In this document: positions 11,384 to 22,489 of the stretch, piece after piece
Layout: each line of letters opens with the position of its first letter
How positions within the stretch are numbered: the first letter of the stretch is position 1
Assembly: GCA_013339765.2 (NCBI GenBank)
Contig: CM023448.1
Span: 331,222,941 to 331,286,940 of the forward strand
Source of the DNA: Haemaphysalis longicornis
Taxonomy: Eukaryota > Arthropoda > Arachnida > Ixodida > Ixodidae
DNA length: 64,000 bases
Reading direction: 5' to 3'
Program-made: the position numbers and the translations under genes
The notes under the pieces: generated by a model
What the model saw: only the letters and a program-made list of their open reading frames with translations
What the model was told of the DNA's origin: nothing
The model's database searches: none

Positions 11384-11961
11384 GATGAGGTTGAGAGCAA
11401 TGGATCAACGAAGGTGGGCAGCTCAGGTTTTTAGGTACCTATTCTTGAAAAGCGTGGACACGCAGTGGTTAAGAAAGACTAGAAGGCTAACGATGAAATA
11501 CGGAAAGAACAGGGGAGAATGCAACAGCCAAGGTAACCAAAAAAGAGGAAAGGCAGATTGAAATGAATAAATGGAGAGAAAAAATGGAATCTAATACGTC
11601 GTTAGAGATTTACAGGGGTGAGAAATTGAACATCAGAAAGGGAAATTTCTGCGATAATTCCCTGGGCAGTGCTTTTCTTTTTGAGGCTAGAGCAGGTTGC
11701 TTGCGAACTAAGAGCTTTGTGGGGAAGTATTCACAAAATGATGGGGTATGCTTCGTCTGCGGAAAAGAAACAGAAACTATGCAGCACATAGTGTTAGAAT
11801 GTGAGGGTATCCATCCAAATCTACATGAGGGAAATATTTGGCTTTCAGGAGCCCTAGGATTTAAGGGTAGCACAGAGGAAGTTAACTTCAAGGCTGTCGA
11901 GGCGACAAAAAGAAGATTAGAATGCTCGTGGACGAAAAGCAGAGAGGGGAATATTGACTAG
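11384..11961 (+). pseudogene. LINE ORF segment 4: C-terminal zinc-knuckle domain
   Basis: Reading resumes one frame over (CFEMRLRAMDQRRWAAQ). A second frame change follows in the A-rich stretch near 11540 before EMNKWREKM. The segment ends at 11961. The C-terminal CFVCGKETETMQHIVLEC is a C-x2-C-x7-H-x4-C cluster of the type found after RT in many LINEs and thought to bind RNA. The homologous segment in the minus-strand copy (24088-24615) reads CVVCGKETETKRHIALEC. Confidence 0.75.
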
Positions 11962-12143
11962 GACAGTTACCATCTGTAACAGAAAAAAAAAGTATTTTGT
12001 GCCTAATAAGCTTTTTGTGCCTGCCCTAAGCAGCGCTAGTATTAAACCAAGAGTATAAAACATAGGTATATTAGTACTTTTTGGTAAGATGACATGTCAT
12101 CACCCCGCTACAAAGGGGAAACCAATAGCGATCATCATCATCA
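11962..12143 (+). other. 3' UTR and ATC-repeat tail of the LINE
   Basis: The untranslated tail contains the block GGTAAGATGAC...CACCCCGCTACAAAGGGG, shared with the copy near 23970-24005, and terminates in ATCATCATCATC. Confidence 0.7.
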
Positions 12144-14999
12144 CCACCTTGTCGCCCTCTGGGCGCTGTCCGGCGCCTATTGCACGCTAGTAATAATGGT
12201 TCATCCTCTGAAGTAAGATTAATGCCAAGAGGGAGGTGGCTAAACATACCAAACGTACTCAAATTACGATCCTAGTGAACGTGCACCTTGGGGATTGAAA
12301 TGGGAGGGCTGGTGGGGTGCGACGACTGTCACCTGCTTTGCGCAACTTTTGCCGTGGCTCAACACTTGTGCGTAAAGCCCAGTCTAGGATCACAAAGATA
12401 ATAATTTTTGCATTGACATGATAATAAAAATGCTTTAATATAGCTTAATTTTTCAATTCGATATTCTCAACGGCGCTCCACGCTATCTGTACATAGAGCC
12501 TAAGAATTTAAAAATGGTTTGTAAAAAGGTAGGGCAGTTCGTACCTTGTGATACTCCGGTAGAAAAAAACTTCATTGAAATGCTGTTTAAGTGTTATGTA
12601 CGTTCAAACCCGATTAAAAAGTGCACTTTTCTCGACTGAGTTTCCAAACATCTGATTTTTTCGGTTCCTAAGGGGACATAATAAATGTCATTCTGCTCCA
12701 AATCAAGGTTCTTCTGCTCCAAAATCGAGATTTCGCTGCTCCAAAAACTTCTCCCAAATGTGATTCAGCTGTCTCACCCCTGATTGATTCTTTAGTGTTG
12801 TATATATTGTACATATACGTACTTATTAGTATTGTATATATGTATACATACGTGTCCTCCCCTTCTCTCTTTCCTATCTTTTCTGTCTACCTGTGTTCCC
12901 AATTTCCCACACCCCCACACTAGCAGGCGTTTTGGTGTCCACCCTTATGTCCACTCTTATAGGTGAGACAAACTATGCCTGCTGGGGATCTTTCCTTTCC
13001 TTTTTAACAATAAGTTCATTCATTCATTGATTCATTCATGAATGACTATGATGAAAACAAGAATGAGAAAGTTCGGAGGAAGGCTTGTTTTTACCGGCGG
13101 TATAAAACACCCCCAGGAAGTATTTCTGGCTGCGCCACTGGTACACTGTGGTAGGCTGCCCGCAAACAACTTGAGCATGGTGGTGTAGCCGGACGCGTGC
13201 GCCCGAACGCTGTGCAAGCGAAAGCTGCGGCCCGTTTTCCCGATCAACATGGTGGGCTACGATGATAGCTGAGCTGAATTTCTAGATTTCGCGCGTCATT
13301 CGCAAAAAAAAAAAAAAAAGGATGAAGCAGGAAATCTTGAAGCGTTTCTGCACCCGAAAACGCTCCGCACACACGCCGGCCGTGCCTACCCGCACAGCCC
13401 ACGAAGCGGATCGAACCGGCGCAGGCCGCGAAAGCAACAGCTTGCATCGCCGCTCTTCAAAGTCATTCTAACAGCGAAAAAGAAGTTCCACATGCGCGGA
13501 AGTGGTGAAAAATTTGGCTAGGGATTGTCATCCACGGTGATTTTGAAATCGACGATCAAACATCTGCCGCGATGCTAAGCCTACTTTCTACCCCGTGGTT
13601 GCCGTGGAGGCTGCATAGTGAGCGACCCTGCACTGCGTGCACTCCGACAGCACCTGCCCGTTCACGTGCGGTGCTGCCGGCAGTGCCTACTCCCCTAAGG
13701 CGTTGAAAACTCGCGTTCGTACATTTCGGATTAGTTGTCACGAAAAGTAAACACGTCAGCCGTACGCGGTCGTTAGTCAAATCAGGGCATAACTAAAAAT
13801 ACACCATCCCTTCCCAAAGAAAGTTGAGAGAAGCGCGAAAGCGCGTCAAAACTGCGTCAAAAGTTCGCCAAAACCTCCGATGAAAGTGCGTCCAATCGAT
13901 CGTCAAACCTACAGACACTCAAATCGCAAACGAAGAACGATCCCATGCGGCGATTTTTCGTGCACTAAGTGAACACTCTACGAATAATCTGTTACGTGGT
14001 TTATGAAATAAATGTATACATTATTGTACTCATTATTCAGGATCCATTGTCTTATCTACAATGGTTACTTATTCGCAATTTTCAAGTAACGGTTTGACAC
14101 AATGGAAGCCCGGTTTCATGCACGCGCCGTGTGTTCAGAGATATTACCAGAGCTTTTCGGTCGACCAACCGGTCTATGCGGAAATGCATTGGTTTTTTGA
14201 CAGGACGCCATCGTTCCCACTAAGAAAGCTTTCGCTTTAAAAAGGCTTGGAGGGGAAATAGGCTCTGCTTAAGCCAAATTGCAGATCCCACCAGCAACTC
14301 TTAAGACGTAAACGTATACATCTGCAATTTTTTATGGGATAGTTTTAATGCGAGGGCGTTAGTAAGCTGACCCAGTGATTTTCCTTGGGCACTAGGCGTC
14401 AGCAGCCGCCGTGGTATTCAGCCTTGCTTATCGTGCTTATCAGCCGTGATAATCAAGCGTCTGCGGAAAGGCGTCATCGCCGCCATAGAGGTAATAAACT
14501 GCTGTTGTAGAGGGAAATCGCACCGCAAAGCCAATGCGTCGGAACCGTATCGCGTACGGTGGATGACACGATACGACGTTGTAATCGTTGTCCGTTGGTT
14601 CTTTAGCAGCAGAGCTGTTTAAGCTCGAGCTTGGTGGGTTGGCGTTCGCAAAAAAACACCAAGAAAAAATACCGAGCGCCCGGCGTCGTCCAACTCGATC
14701 TTCGAGAACAGCGTTCGTGGCATGATCTCTCGCGTGCTCTTCTACTCGCCAGGTCGCGTGCGTTCGCACCTGAAGTGGGGAGCACAGACGCCGAATTCGC
14801 GGAGCCGGTTTCCGCGGGTTCTAGCCCGGGCTAACGCGGTCCACTTAGGGAGAGATGTGAAAGGCTGCAGACAAAACGATCCTGGCCTGCCAGTCATGGA
14901 GAACTTTCAGCGGCAAGTTCTAAATCCATGTGAGGTGGAATAGCCTGGTCTCGTATCCCGGCCTATCCCTAACATAAACATAAAGAATGACAAATGGAA
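12144..14999. other. intergenic DNA with simple repeats, no gene recognised
   Basis: The stretch holds a three-unit 21-bp tandem repeat (12691-12753), a TTCA microsatellite (about 13013-13040) after a pyrimidine-rich LINE-like 3' end, and an A-run near 13304-13319. The open frames at 13032-13780 and 14440-14943 show no domain I know. Confidence 0.4.
12691..12753. repeat. 21-bp tandem repeat, 3 units (CTGCTCCAAA core)
   Basis: Units start at 12691, 12712 and 12733, each with the core CTGCTCCAAA followed by a diverged tail. It is too short to call a satellite. Confidence 0.7.
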
Positions 15000-15740
15000 C
15001 TGCCTGGACAAACCTCTAGCCGGCAACCACCACATTATCGAACTCCGAATCCGTCATTAACCACAATAACGCCACACAAACACTGGGACAGCACGATTTA
15101 CTGATTGGGAGGCTTTCAGAGAAACACCACCAAGAGAAGAGAAGAGAAGAGATATTGAAGAGTGGACCACTCAACTTTTTGTGGCAATCGGAAAACACAT
15201 GAAGGAACTTCCTTTCACCGAAGGCAATCCAACCTTAGGCAATCACCTCAAACACTTATGCGACGCCCTAAACGGCATCCTCAAGAGAAAAGAAACGCAA
15301 GGCGAACCGCAAACTATACGCGTTCGTATAGTTCAACTCACACAAGAAACAAAAAAATATGTTTGACAACTTAGCCAGCAAAGCTGGACTCACGTATCCA
15401 GAGAACCCTCGGCACCCGGAAAACTTGACACCTTCTCCAATTCGCTTATGGCTCCAAAGAATCTAAAGCCGCGACTGCGCACAAGCTCCAAAAGTTAATA
15501 CACACAACTATCCCAGAATAGGTGAAGACCTGCTGCAGGAGCTCCAGAAATCATATGAAGCTTAGCCCACAACACAGACCCAGTGGCCACCATGCACAGT
15601 ACGCCGGCCAACGCAACCCAGCACTGAAAACTCCTTTCACCATACAGGAAATCGAAGCCGCGATTCACGGTCTATACAACGAACACCACTCCTGGAATTT
15701 GATCCCTAAAGCAAACTTACTGCGCACTAAAAACTACTAA
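15000..15740 (+). pseudogene. decayed LINE ORF2 remnant (endonuclease end, linker, RT start)
   Basis: Disconnected frames give, in order, NHHIIEL followed by a TDWEAFRE-type stretch (end of an APE endonuclease and start of the linker), a Lys-rich linker with LTQETKKYV, and FTIQEIEAAIHGLYN...LIPKANLLR (entry to the RT domain, the position of the usual SAPGPDG block, here degenerate). Several stops and frameshifts are present. The order matches I-type LINEs such as the fragments at 5497 and 31890, but the copies do not overlap, so family identity is inferred. Confidence 0.55.
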
Positions 15741-16430
15741 CAAACCTAACTGCGGAATCTGCACCCCTGTAATGTTGTTAAGGTTCAGGAGACGTCATGA
15801 CACGATAGTTGGAGTCGGGAATAAAAGCTCGCAACACGGATTTGACAGATAACGATAAAGACCATTTATGCTATAAGCTAACAAGGGCAGGGGAACTTAA
15901 CAGAATCTATAAGTAGGAGTTCCAAAAAAAATAACGAAGACCGCAAAGGACGCGAACAAGGAAACACAACACAATTAGACAGGACGAGCGCTCACTACCA
16001 ACTAGTTTATTTCGAACAACTTCTTAGCATATGAATTCCGGTACATAACAGGCATGTCTGCGCACACACCGCCCGAAAAGCAAGCCACATGCGATGCTAC
16101 TGATCACGGCATAACAGGCGAAACTCACTCTCCCGAAAACCAAATGACGTACGTTGACTGACGCTATCTGTGCCGCTCTGTTTAGATGCGACGCTGAGAG
16201 GATAATCTCTTGCCGGCGGCCCTGTCCTTCCTGCGTCGTCGTCGTCCGCGTCCGCACAGCTGCGTCTCTCCTCCGCTCACCCCTCTCCTCTCGCCGTGAT
16301 AGCGCGCCCTCTCCCCCAACATCCGTGGCGCGCGCAGTGCGGCGCGCTCTCTCACTCCGCTGGTGGGCGGCGCTGTGCGCATGTGCAGCTCCCTCTCTCT
16401 CCGCGGTCTCCTCTCCTTCGGGCGCGCTGT
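15741..16430. other. intergenic DNA leading into a GC-rich promoter-like region
   Basis: No coding region is recognised. From about 16190 the sequence becomes GC-rich with CTC/CGC motifs, unlike its surroundings. Confidence 0.4.
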
Positions 16431-16475
16431 GCATATAAGCGGAGTGCCGCGCTCCGGCCGGTCTCTCAGTCGACG
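16431..16475 (+). promoter_or_regulatory. candidate TATA + initiator core promoter
   Basis: TATAAG at 16434-16439 lies 34 bases upstream of the A of an arthropod-type initiator TCAGT (16466-16470), within a GC-rich block. The spacing fits a Pol II core promoter. The transcript would run into the CT microsatellite and an ATG at 16629 that opens an unrecognised frame. It could belong to a non-coding RNA or an LTR. Confidence 0.35.
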
Positions 16476-16492
16476 GTCGTCCGCGCTACGTT

Positions 16493-16493
<1 letters not shown>

Positions 16494-16572
<79 letters not shown>
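16494..16572. repeat. (CT)n microsatellite
   Basis: About 39 uninterrupted CT units sit immediately downstream of the promoter-like motif. Confidence 0.98.
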
Positions 16573-16577
<5 letters not shown>

Positions 16578-18341
16578 ACCCTACGATTGCTCACGCAATT
16601 CGAGTAATCGACCCAACGGAAACGCACAATGGAACCCCCTTCAGCGTCGCATCACACCAGGGTTTCCGCGAGGGGAGGTGGGCGTAATTTTTATATGACA
16701 CGCCTTCAAAAGTTCGCGTGCCACAGTACCTCTATTGCGGCCAGAAAATACAGGCACACAACCACACACTGCGCATTGGACTGCACGCTCACAAATGATC
16801 GACGTGCGCACCTTCCTGCGCATTGCGCAGCCTGTACAGCGCGCATCAGCCTGCACCTCAGCCTGTACGGCGCGCCTCATGGGCAAAGTTAGGGGCCTAG
16901 GGCTATGCCTCATAGACATAACACCGAATTCAGAGAAACAGTGACAAAGCTTTGATAATGTGCCTGCCAGTGGGCGACGGGAAAAAAACATACCATGTTC
17001 ACTCAAGACAGCGCAGCATGTGACCTTTCAGGCGTTGGCCTAGCGTACAAGGGCCGTGCACGGAGGGGTTTAAGGAATCATGGGCTAATATCGCTGGGCT
17101 GAGAGCTGCGCGTCTCTATTAGGTGGCTAAAACCTTCGTGCAGTCACGTCCAGTGCAGATGCGCCCGCTTTCTTAAGACGTTTGCTACGGAGCTCCACTA
17201 AAACATTTGTCACCCCACAACTTTTTATTCCCTTTCAATAAACTACGCCCGTTGCATGATTTATTTTACTGCGACCTGTTTGGCTCTAACCAGATGACCC
17301 CTATCGTGGCAAGACGCGTCCCGTTCGCATATGTAAGGAGAGCCCGGTGTTTTTAATGTCGGTAGCCGTAAGTGCGAGCTAGGGGTATTGTTTTCACGAG
17401 AGAGCCACGCGTGCCGCATAAATATGCCCACTTGCTAGCGGGCCCGTTTGCCGAACGTTCCTTCCCCTAGCGCCTTTCTGTTACTGCAGTTCCGGTTCCA
17501 ACGGTACTGCGCTTTGTTTTTCAGTGCGTTAAACACCCATGTACCTAGACGGGTTGTTGCCATGAGCAGCGCTAGAGTTGTCCCCGTGCTTAAGGCCCCT
17601 AAAATTCCTTACCCCGTGCTTCAATGACCGCTGCACGTTGCGGTAATTCTGTGCGAAATCCTGCGCGATAAGAGGAGGGTCAAAGTGAGGACTGACCTCA
17701 TTAACAGCAAAATAAGCCGCTTCTTACGAATGGGGATACAAGCGAGGACGTAAGGGTCTCGCACTCAGTACCAAGGTGGGAGAAGTTCTCGACACGAGAC
17801 CGTATAGCGCCTGTGAGAAAGGAGATGTTGGTTGTGTTTTGGTAAAGCACTGGAAATGGGGCACAGCTTGCATTCTTAATTCGTTAAATCTACTTTGCGA
17901 ATGCCCCGCTCATTTTGGAACGTTATCTGAACGTCTATTTCGAAGTCAACAGCCAATTGAGCAATTTTTAGGCTGATAACTTTTTTTTATGGTTCGGTGA
18001 AGATATTTTTTTTATGTAACTCTCGCTTTTCAGCAGTGACTGAGGCTGCACGTAAACAAGACATTTTCTTTGTTTCAGCACTTCTCATTTAGGGGCTTTT
18101 GGCATAACAATAACCCTAACTTCCAGCTCGACGTCCCTCCGAAACGGATAATCTTTGGAGGGACCAGGTAACATGTGAGTAAAGGCGTCGGCTGCAAGGT
18201 TTTACAGTAACTTTAAATAGAGAAAAAGTTGGCTGCATTTTCCCATTTGCTAGAGGTTACATTGCTAAGAGTAGTGGGACTGCATCTTCTCCGTCAATAA
18301 ATAGTTTCCCGTAAAACCTACTCGGAGACATAAACGGAGCT
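16573..18341. other. intergenic DNA
   Basis: No recognised gene or transposon terminus. Confidence 0.4.
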
Positions 18342-18487
18342 TTGATTGATGGTGGTGTTTAATACGTCGCGACGGTACACAGGCGATGAGGCGCGCCGTG
18401 TACCGGATTAATTTTGACCACCTGCAGGGGATCTTTAAAGTGCGCCGAAATATCCAACGCACCGGCGTTTTCGCTTTTCGCATCCAT
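18342..18487 (-). mobile_element. SINE fragment (tick tRNA-derived, Ruka-like), head missing
   Basis: The body matches the other copies in the window: the TTGATTGAT tail, GGCGATGAGGCGCGCCGTG, GGATTAATTTTGACCACCTG and the GCATCCAT end. The tRNA-like head with the A and B boxes is absent, so this is a 5'-truncated insertion. Confidence 0.8.
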
Positions 18488-19267
18488 GATAGTTCCAGCT
18501 TTGGTTGGATGAGGGGCGTGATTAGAGTGGTTCGACTTTGGGCGTGTTTCGGTCACCCCTCATGAACGGCTCCATTGGGAGCGCTATCTACACGATCACG
18601 TTCCTTATCAAGCTCTGGAGGCTGCAAAGAGTGAATTCTATGCGGTGAAAGCAGTCATGCCACGCGGGTCGACAAATTCTGGCGAGGGTTCTCGAAGAAG
18701 GGCTCAGGTTTGATAAAAATGAAAATAAAATGAAACGCAATTCTAAAAGTTATTCTTGCAGCTATATGCACTTGGGTTCTGCCCTGGGTGAAATAACGCG
18801 CACACCAGAAATCAACAGCACCCGTACCCTGTTAGCGCGAAGCGATTTACACTCTCGTTTCAATGCCAAGCCGGCGCCCTAATGAAGCAGTCGTGCGGGT
18901 GGGCGCTTGGCGAGGGTTCCCGCCTTAGTCTCGAAGGGGGCGCCGGAAGGCCTTCATTGCCCTGATGAGTTCTGATGATTCGTAGCGCCTTATAAACGGC
19001 TTCGCAAGGACAGAAAGCAAAAATAACGCGGCCGCCGAAGGAGGGAAGCGGCGGTGGCTGTTGTAGCGTGCAAAGCTTGCAGACTCGAAACATCGCAGCG
19101 GCGAAATCAACAGGCAGGCACTCAGGCATGCAGGAAGAAAGAATGGACACAAGAAAGTTCACCCAAGGAGCGACACGAAATTGCGAAGCGTTGGATTGAT
19201 ACGCCGTCGTTCGCGAGGTTCTGATAAAAGACGCGTTCGGTTTGCGGCCTCGGGTGCGCGGAGAGCG
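18488..19267. other. intergenic DNA upstream of the GPCR-like locus
   Basis: No promoter motif stands out. The long minus-strand frame 18860-19747 is a GC-driven shadow of the GPCR reading frame. Confidence 0.4.
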
Positions 19268-20190
19268 ATGGAGAATTCGTGGCCTGGTCACCAGCTCCCC
19301 CACAGCGTCGGAATGGACAGCATCGGACTGCTTTTCTACGTCGCCTTCACTCTTCTCCTGGTGCTCGGTGTGGTCAGCAACCTGTCCGTGGTCTTCATGA
19401 TCTGCTACCACGCCCGCCTGCGTACGACCGCCGGCCTCTACGTGGTCAACGTCGCTGTGGCGGACTTGCTCGTCTGCACCTTCGGCATCCTCCTCGATCC
19501 GGCCTCGGTGTTGCTGCGTCATTGGCCCTTTGGCAGAGTGCTCTGCAATGCGTGCTCGTTCGCCGAACACCTCGGCATCTTTGTGCACGGCTACACAGTC
19601 GTGGTGGCTGCTGCTCGCTTTGCCCTGGGCCGCCGGCTCCCCAAGCCTTGCGCCTGCCACCTGAACAATCTCGGTGTCTGGCTTCTGGGTGCTGTCGTCT
19701 GCGTGCCGCACGCGATTTTTGTCGACTCGCGCTCGCTTGCTGTGCACGGCCAGTGCATTGTCAAGTGGCCGGGCCCGATGAGAACGCTGGAACCATTCGT
19801 CTCATTCGCCGTGCTTGCCGCATCACCATTTCTGCTCGTTGCAGCTACGTACGCTTGGCTCCGGGTCTGCTTGTGGTTGGGAAGAAGCGCAAGGCGGTCG
19901 TCCGTGCGGCGTGCCAGCCTTGTGCGTGTCTTCTGCCTCATGGCGCTGCTGCTTCTGGTTGCCGGGCGCCGCTGCTCGTGGCCCGATGCCTGGCCGCCAT
20001 GTGGATGCCCCTCCGGGCAAGCGCACACGTGGCTGCTGTGGTGCTTGCGGCGCGGGCAATCGCCGCTACGGTCGTCTGTTTCACTGCCGCGTTCTTTTTC
20101 GACTTGAGCGCCAAGCAGCTGGCGAGGAGGTCTACAAAGGCGGCAGCAGAGGGGTCAGGGACAAGATGGTTCCACTTGGGGCGTTCGTGA
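19268..20190 (+). pseudogene. intronless class A (rhodopsin-like) GPCR, frameshifted in TM6, no DRY motif
   Basis: From the ATG at 19268 the frame shows five clear hydrophobic helices and the start of a sixth, with hallmark residues of class A receptors: Asn in TM1 (GVVSNLS, residue 38), Asp in TM2 (NVAVADLL, residue 66), the WPFG of the first extracellular loop, Cys 93 and Cys 163 for the conserved disulfide, Trp in TM4 (VWLLG, residue 138) and Pro in TM5 (ASPFLL, residue 187). The DRY motif after TM3 is replaced by AAARF. In TM6 the frame goes astray near 19960-19985. A frame one base over supplies MWMPL and a seventh helix (AIAATVVCFTAAFFF), ending at 20190, without NPxxY. The locus has a single exon and is GC-rich. 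It may be a retrocopy, a diverged receptor with one sequencing error, or a pseudogene. The ligand class cannot be told. Confidence 0.7.
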
Positions 20191-21325
20191 AGTGTTGTTT
20201 CAGGGATGCTACCAACCAGCTGATATAATGCATTCTTTGGAGCAAAGGGCGCAATAATTAATCGTGCAGCTTTCAGCGCACTACCGCTTGCTGGGCCTGG
20301 CGGACGAACCCAATAGCATGTTTTAGTGACATGCGTGGAAATCGTCCAGCCTCCTCCGCTCAAGTTATCGCTTGCGAATGCCCACTGGCCGATGAAATCG
20401 TTGTGTACAGACTGGCCCATGCGCTTGTAATTTCTTGTTGTGATTTGACCACCCGCTGTACATAAACTTACAAATAGTATGCCTATTTCGTTAAGAATGG
20501 TCTTGGGATGATCATGAACAGAATGCTCTATGACGCCTTGTCACACTCACATCTGCTGCAACGTATAATGTGGCACTTATGAAGTGATTTATTATTCTCA
20601 AATGCATCTTTGTTAAATAATCATATGCTAATAATTGGTCATATTTTGCCTCAGAAACGTGGGAGCAATACGTTACATAAACGTATTGACTTACAACCAC
20701 TATTTTTGATGTATCATGTGTAATGCCTTTCATTCACTCAACTGATCCTTTACGCTGTTTTTCTGCGCAGAAAGACGTCAAATTCAATTGGACAATTTTA
20801 GCGGTTAGATTGCAGTACTAGAATAGTACAGGTCACGTGACTATGCAGTGTGCTTCTCCCGAGAACTTCCCTATGGTTAAAACTGCGACTAAGCTTCCAT
20901 TGTATACGGAAAAAGCACTCACACGTTAAAGCACTCTGATCAGCCTGCCACCTCTGTCACGGCTTCCGCATTCTTGCATGTTATTAGCCGAATAATTTTC
21001 GGGGATGCACCGAACTTAAAAAAAGTGCCTGTGGGCAAGTAATTAACGTTCACGGGAACGCATGGCAGCTTAATAAACATGCGGCTATGTCTAATAAAGA
21101 TTTGCAGTTTATGCTTTTGTGCAATTTTTTGCAAGTTTAAGATTTTTTTAACGTGCTCCGGCCATAATGAACTGCACTCCTAACGTGTCAGACTTATTGC
21201 TTGTTCTTGGCTCGTTCTCGACAGCGTGGTTCTGCCCGAAGGGCGGTTAATATTGCAACGAGAGGACGAAGTACAGTCCGTCGAACATATACCACGGTGG
21301 TCACAACTATGGACGAAGCAGAAGC
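20191..21325. other. intergenic DNA
   Basis: AT-rich with dense stops; nothing recognised. Confidence 0.4.
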
Positions 21326-21455
21326 TGTGTGTGTGTGTGTGTGTGAGGAGAGAGAGAGAGAGAGAGAGAGAAGATGAGCGATAGAGCGAGAGAGAGAGAG
21401 AGAGCGAGAGAGAGAGAAGAGAGAGAGAGAGAGTATAGAGGAGAGATGAGAGACC

Positions 21456-21503
<48 letters not shown>

Positions 21504-21506
21504 AAG
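21326..21506. repeat. (TG)n then interrupted (GA)n microsatellite
   Basis: About ten TG units are followed by roughly 160 bases of GA repeats with small interruptions. Confidence 0.97.
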
Positions 21507-21618
21507 ATATTTATTCGTTGAGCAGAGGCTGATGATATATAGGCCTCTCGCCCCGTGAAAGGCATCCGCCTACTCGGGGAAAATCTTCTGTGGCAATGCA
21601 TGATTGTTTGATTGATTG

Positions 21619-21762
21619 TGTTAAGGCAAGAGAAGACAGGCAGCAGGGTTCGGTGCCGCGGCTGATCGGAACGGGGCTCTGAGCTCTAATGACAGTGCTA
21701 TTTACACGACGATGATGATGGGGATTCAACTGCACATACCCCACGGAGGGGATTCAAATACT
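21619..21762 (-). repeat. LTR copy A (3' LTR, at least its inner 144 bp aligned)
   Basis: It aligns base by base with 23814-23953. On the element's own strand it ends in ...AACA. The part above 21762 has no counterpart in the window because the other LTR is interrupted there. Confidence 0.6.
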
Positions 21763-22489
21763 CCTGCCGCCGCAATACATATGCGTCTGCCACAAACGGT
21801 TACAGGCATAAATCCCGCAGCGAGGACAATCTTGCTGGCAGACGAGAACTTTTCAGCTCTCTGTAATGTTCAAGCGCTGAAGGCTGTTGTGCCCGTACTC
21901 TTATAGCAAGCTTGTTGGAACAATGCTAGCCAAGCGATTCGCAAAGCGTGACCAAAGACTTGAACAAAAGCTCTGGCCCCGCAGCACTGCCAGTTTGCGG
22001 TGCGGAAGTCTGTCTTTGCGCCTTTGTCGCTTCTCGAGTCACAGCCCCTGAAGGTACGAAGAGTAGTGGAAATTCCCTGGGTGCGGTGGCTCGGTAACTG
22101 GAAGGGAAATGGGGAGGAATTTTCTCGGGGTGTTTGGGCACGGGTGGCTCCGATGAAGACTCTCCGTCCTAAAAGGTAGCTGAATCTTGTCGGCTCGAAA
22201 GGTTTCTCAGTTCTTTTACTCCCGCCCGCGAGAAAATGATTGGATGGGCAATAAATCCGCGGTCATAACCTTTCACCGGTCACGTAACATTCGTTGGACT
22301 TGTACATTTTCTCTTCCATGGGTGCCTCAACCTTTTTTGGAGCTTGAAAAGGGCCGCGCGTCGTAATGGTGGCCCAAAGAACAGATGATCTGTACTGGTG
22401 TTCACATGACGAGACTGCAGGTTTTCATGCTTTCGACGCCGATGGTGCACGTCTCTAGAGATGGAAATACGGCCTCCCGCGATTTGCTC

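Larger units (their letters stand above)
7829..12143 (+). mobile_element. nearly full-length LINE: SGNH-like domain, APE endonuclease, RT, C-terminal zinc knuckle
   Basis: A single retrotransposon reads on the plus strand through four or more broken segments, listed separately. Order: linker, SGNH/GDSL-hydrolase-like domain, APE-type endonuclease, reverse transcriptase, and a C-terminal CCHC-type domain. The 3' UTR ends in an ATC repeat near 12130-12143. In-frame stops lie at 7953, 8973 and 10802, and frame changes fall near 9985, 11372 and 11540. The 5' boundary is uncertain: coding resemblance is traceable back to about 7829. A second copy of the same family lies on the minus strand at 23954-24721 plus 29067-29226. 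Confidence 0.85.

Noticed and set aside
18860..19747. 295-codon minus-strand open frame
   Set aside because: It is antisense to the GPCR-like frame, with His/Glu/Asp-rich composition typical of a shadow of GC-rich coding DNA; no domain.
21706..21762. Independent LINE 3' tail (GATGATGATGGGG) at the lower LTR
   Set aside because: The same ATC-type block occurs at the matching position of the other LTR copy, so it is part of the LTR. The true LINE tail begins after about 23953.
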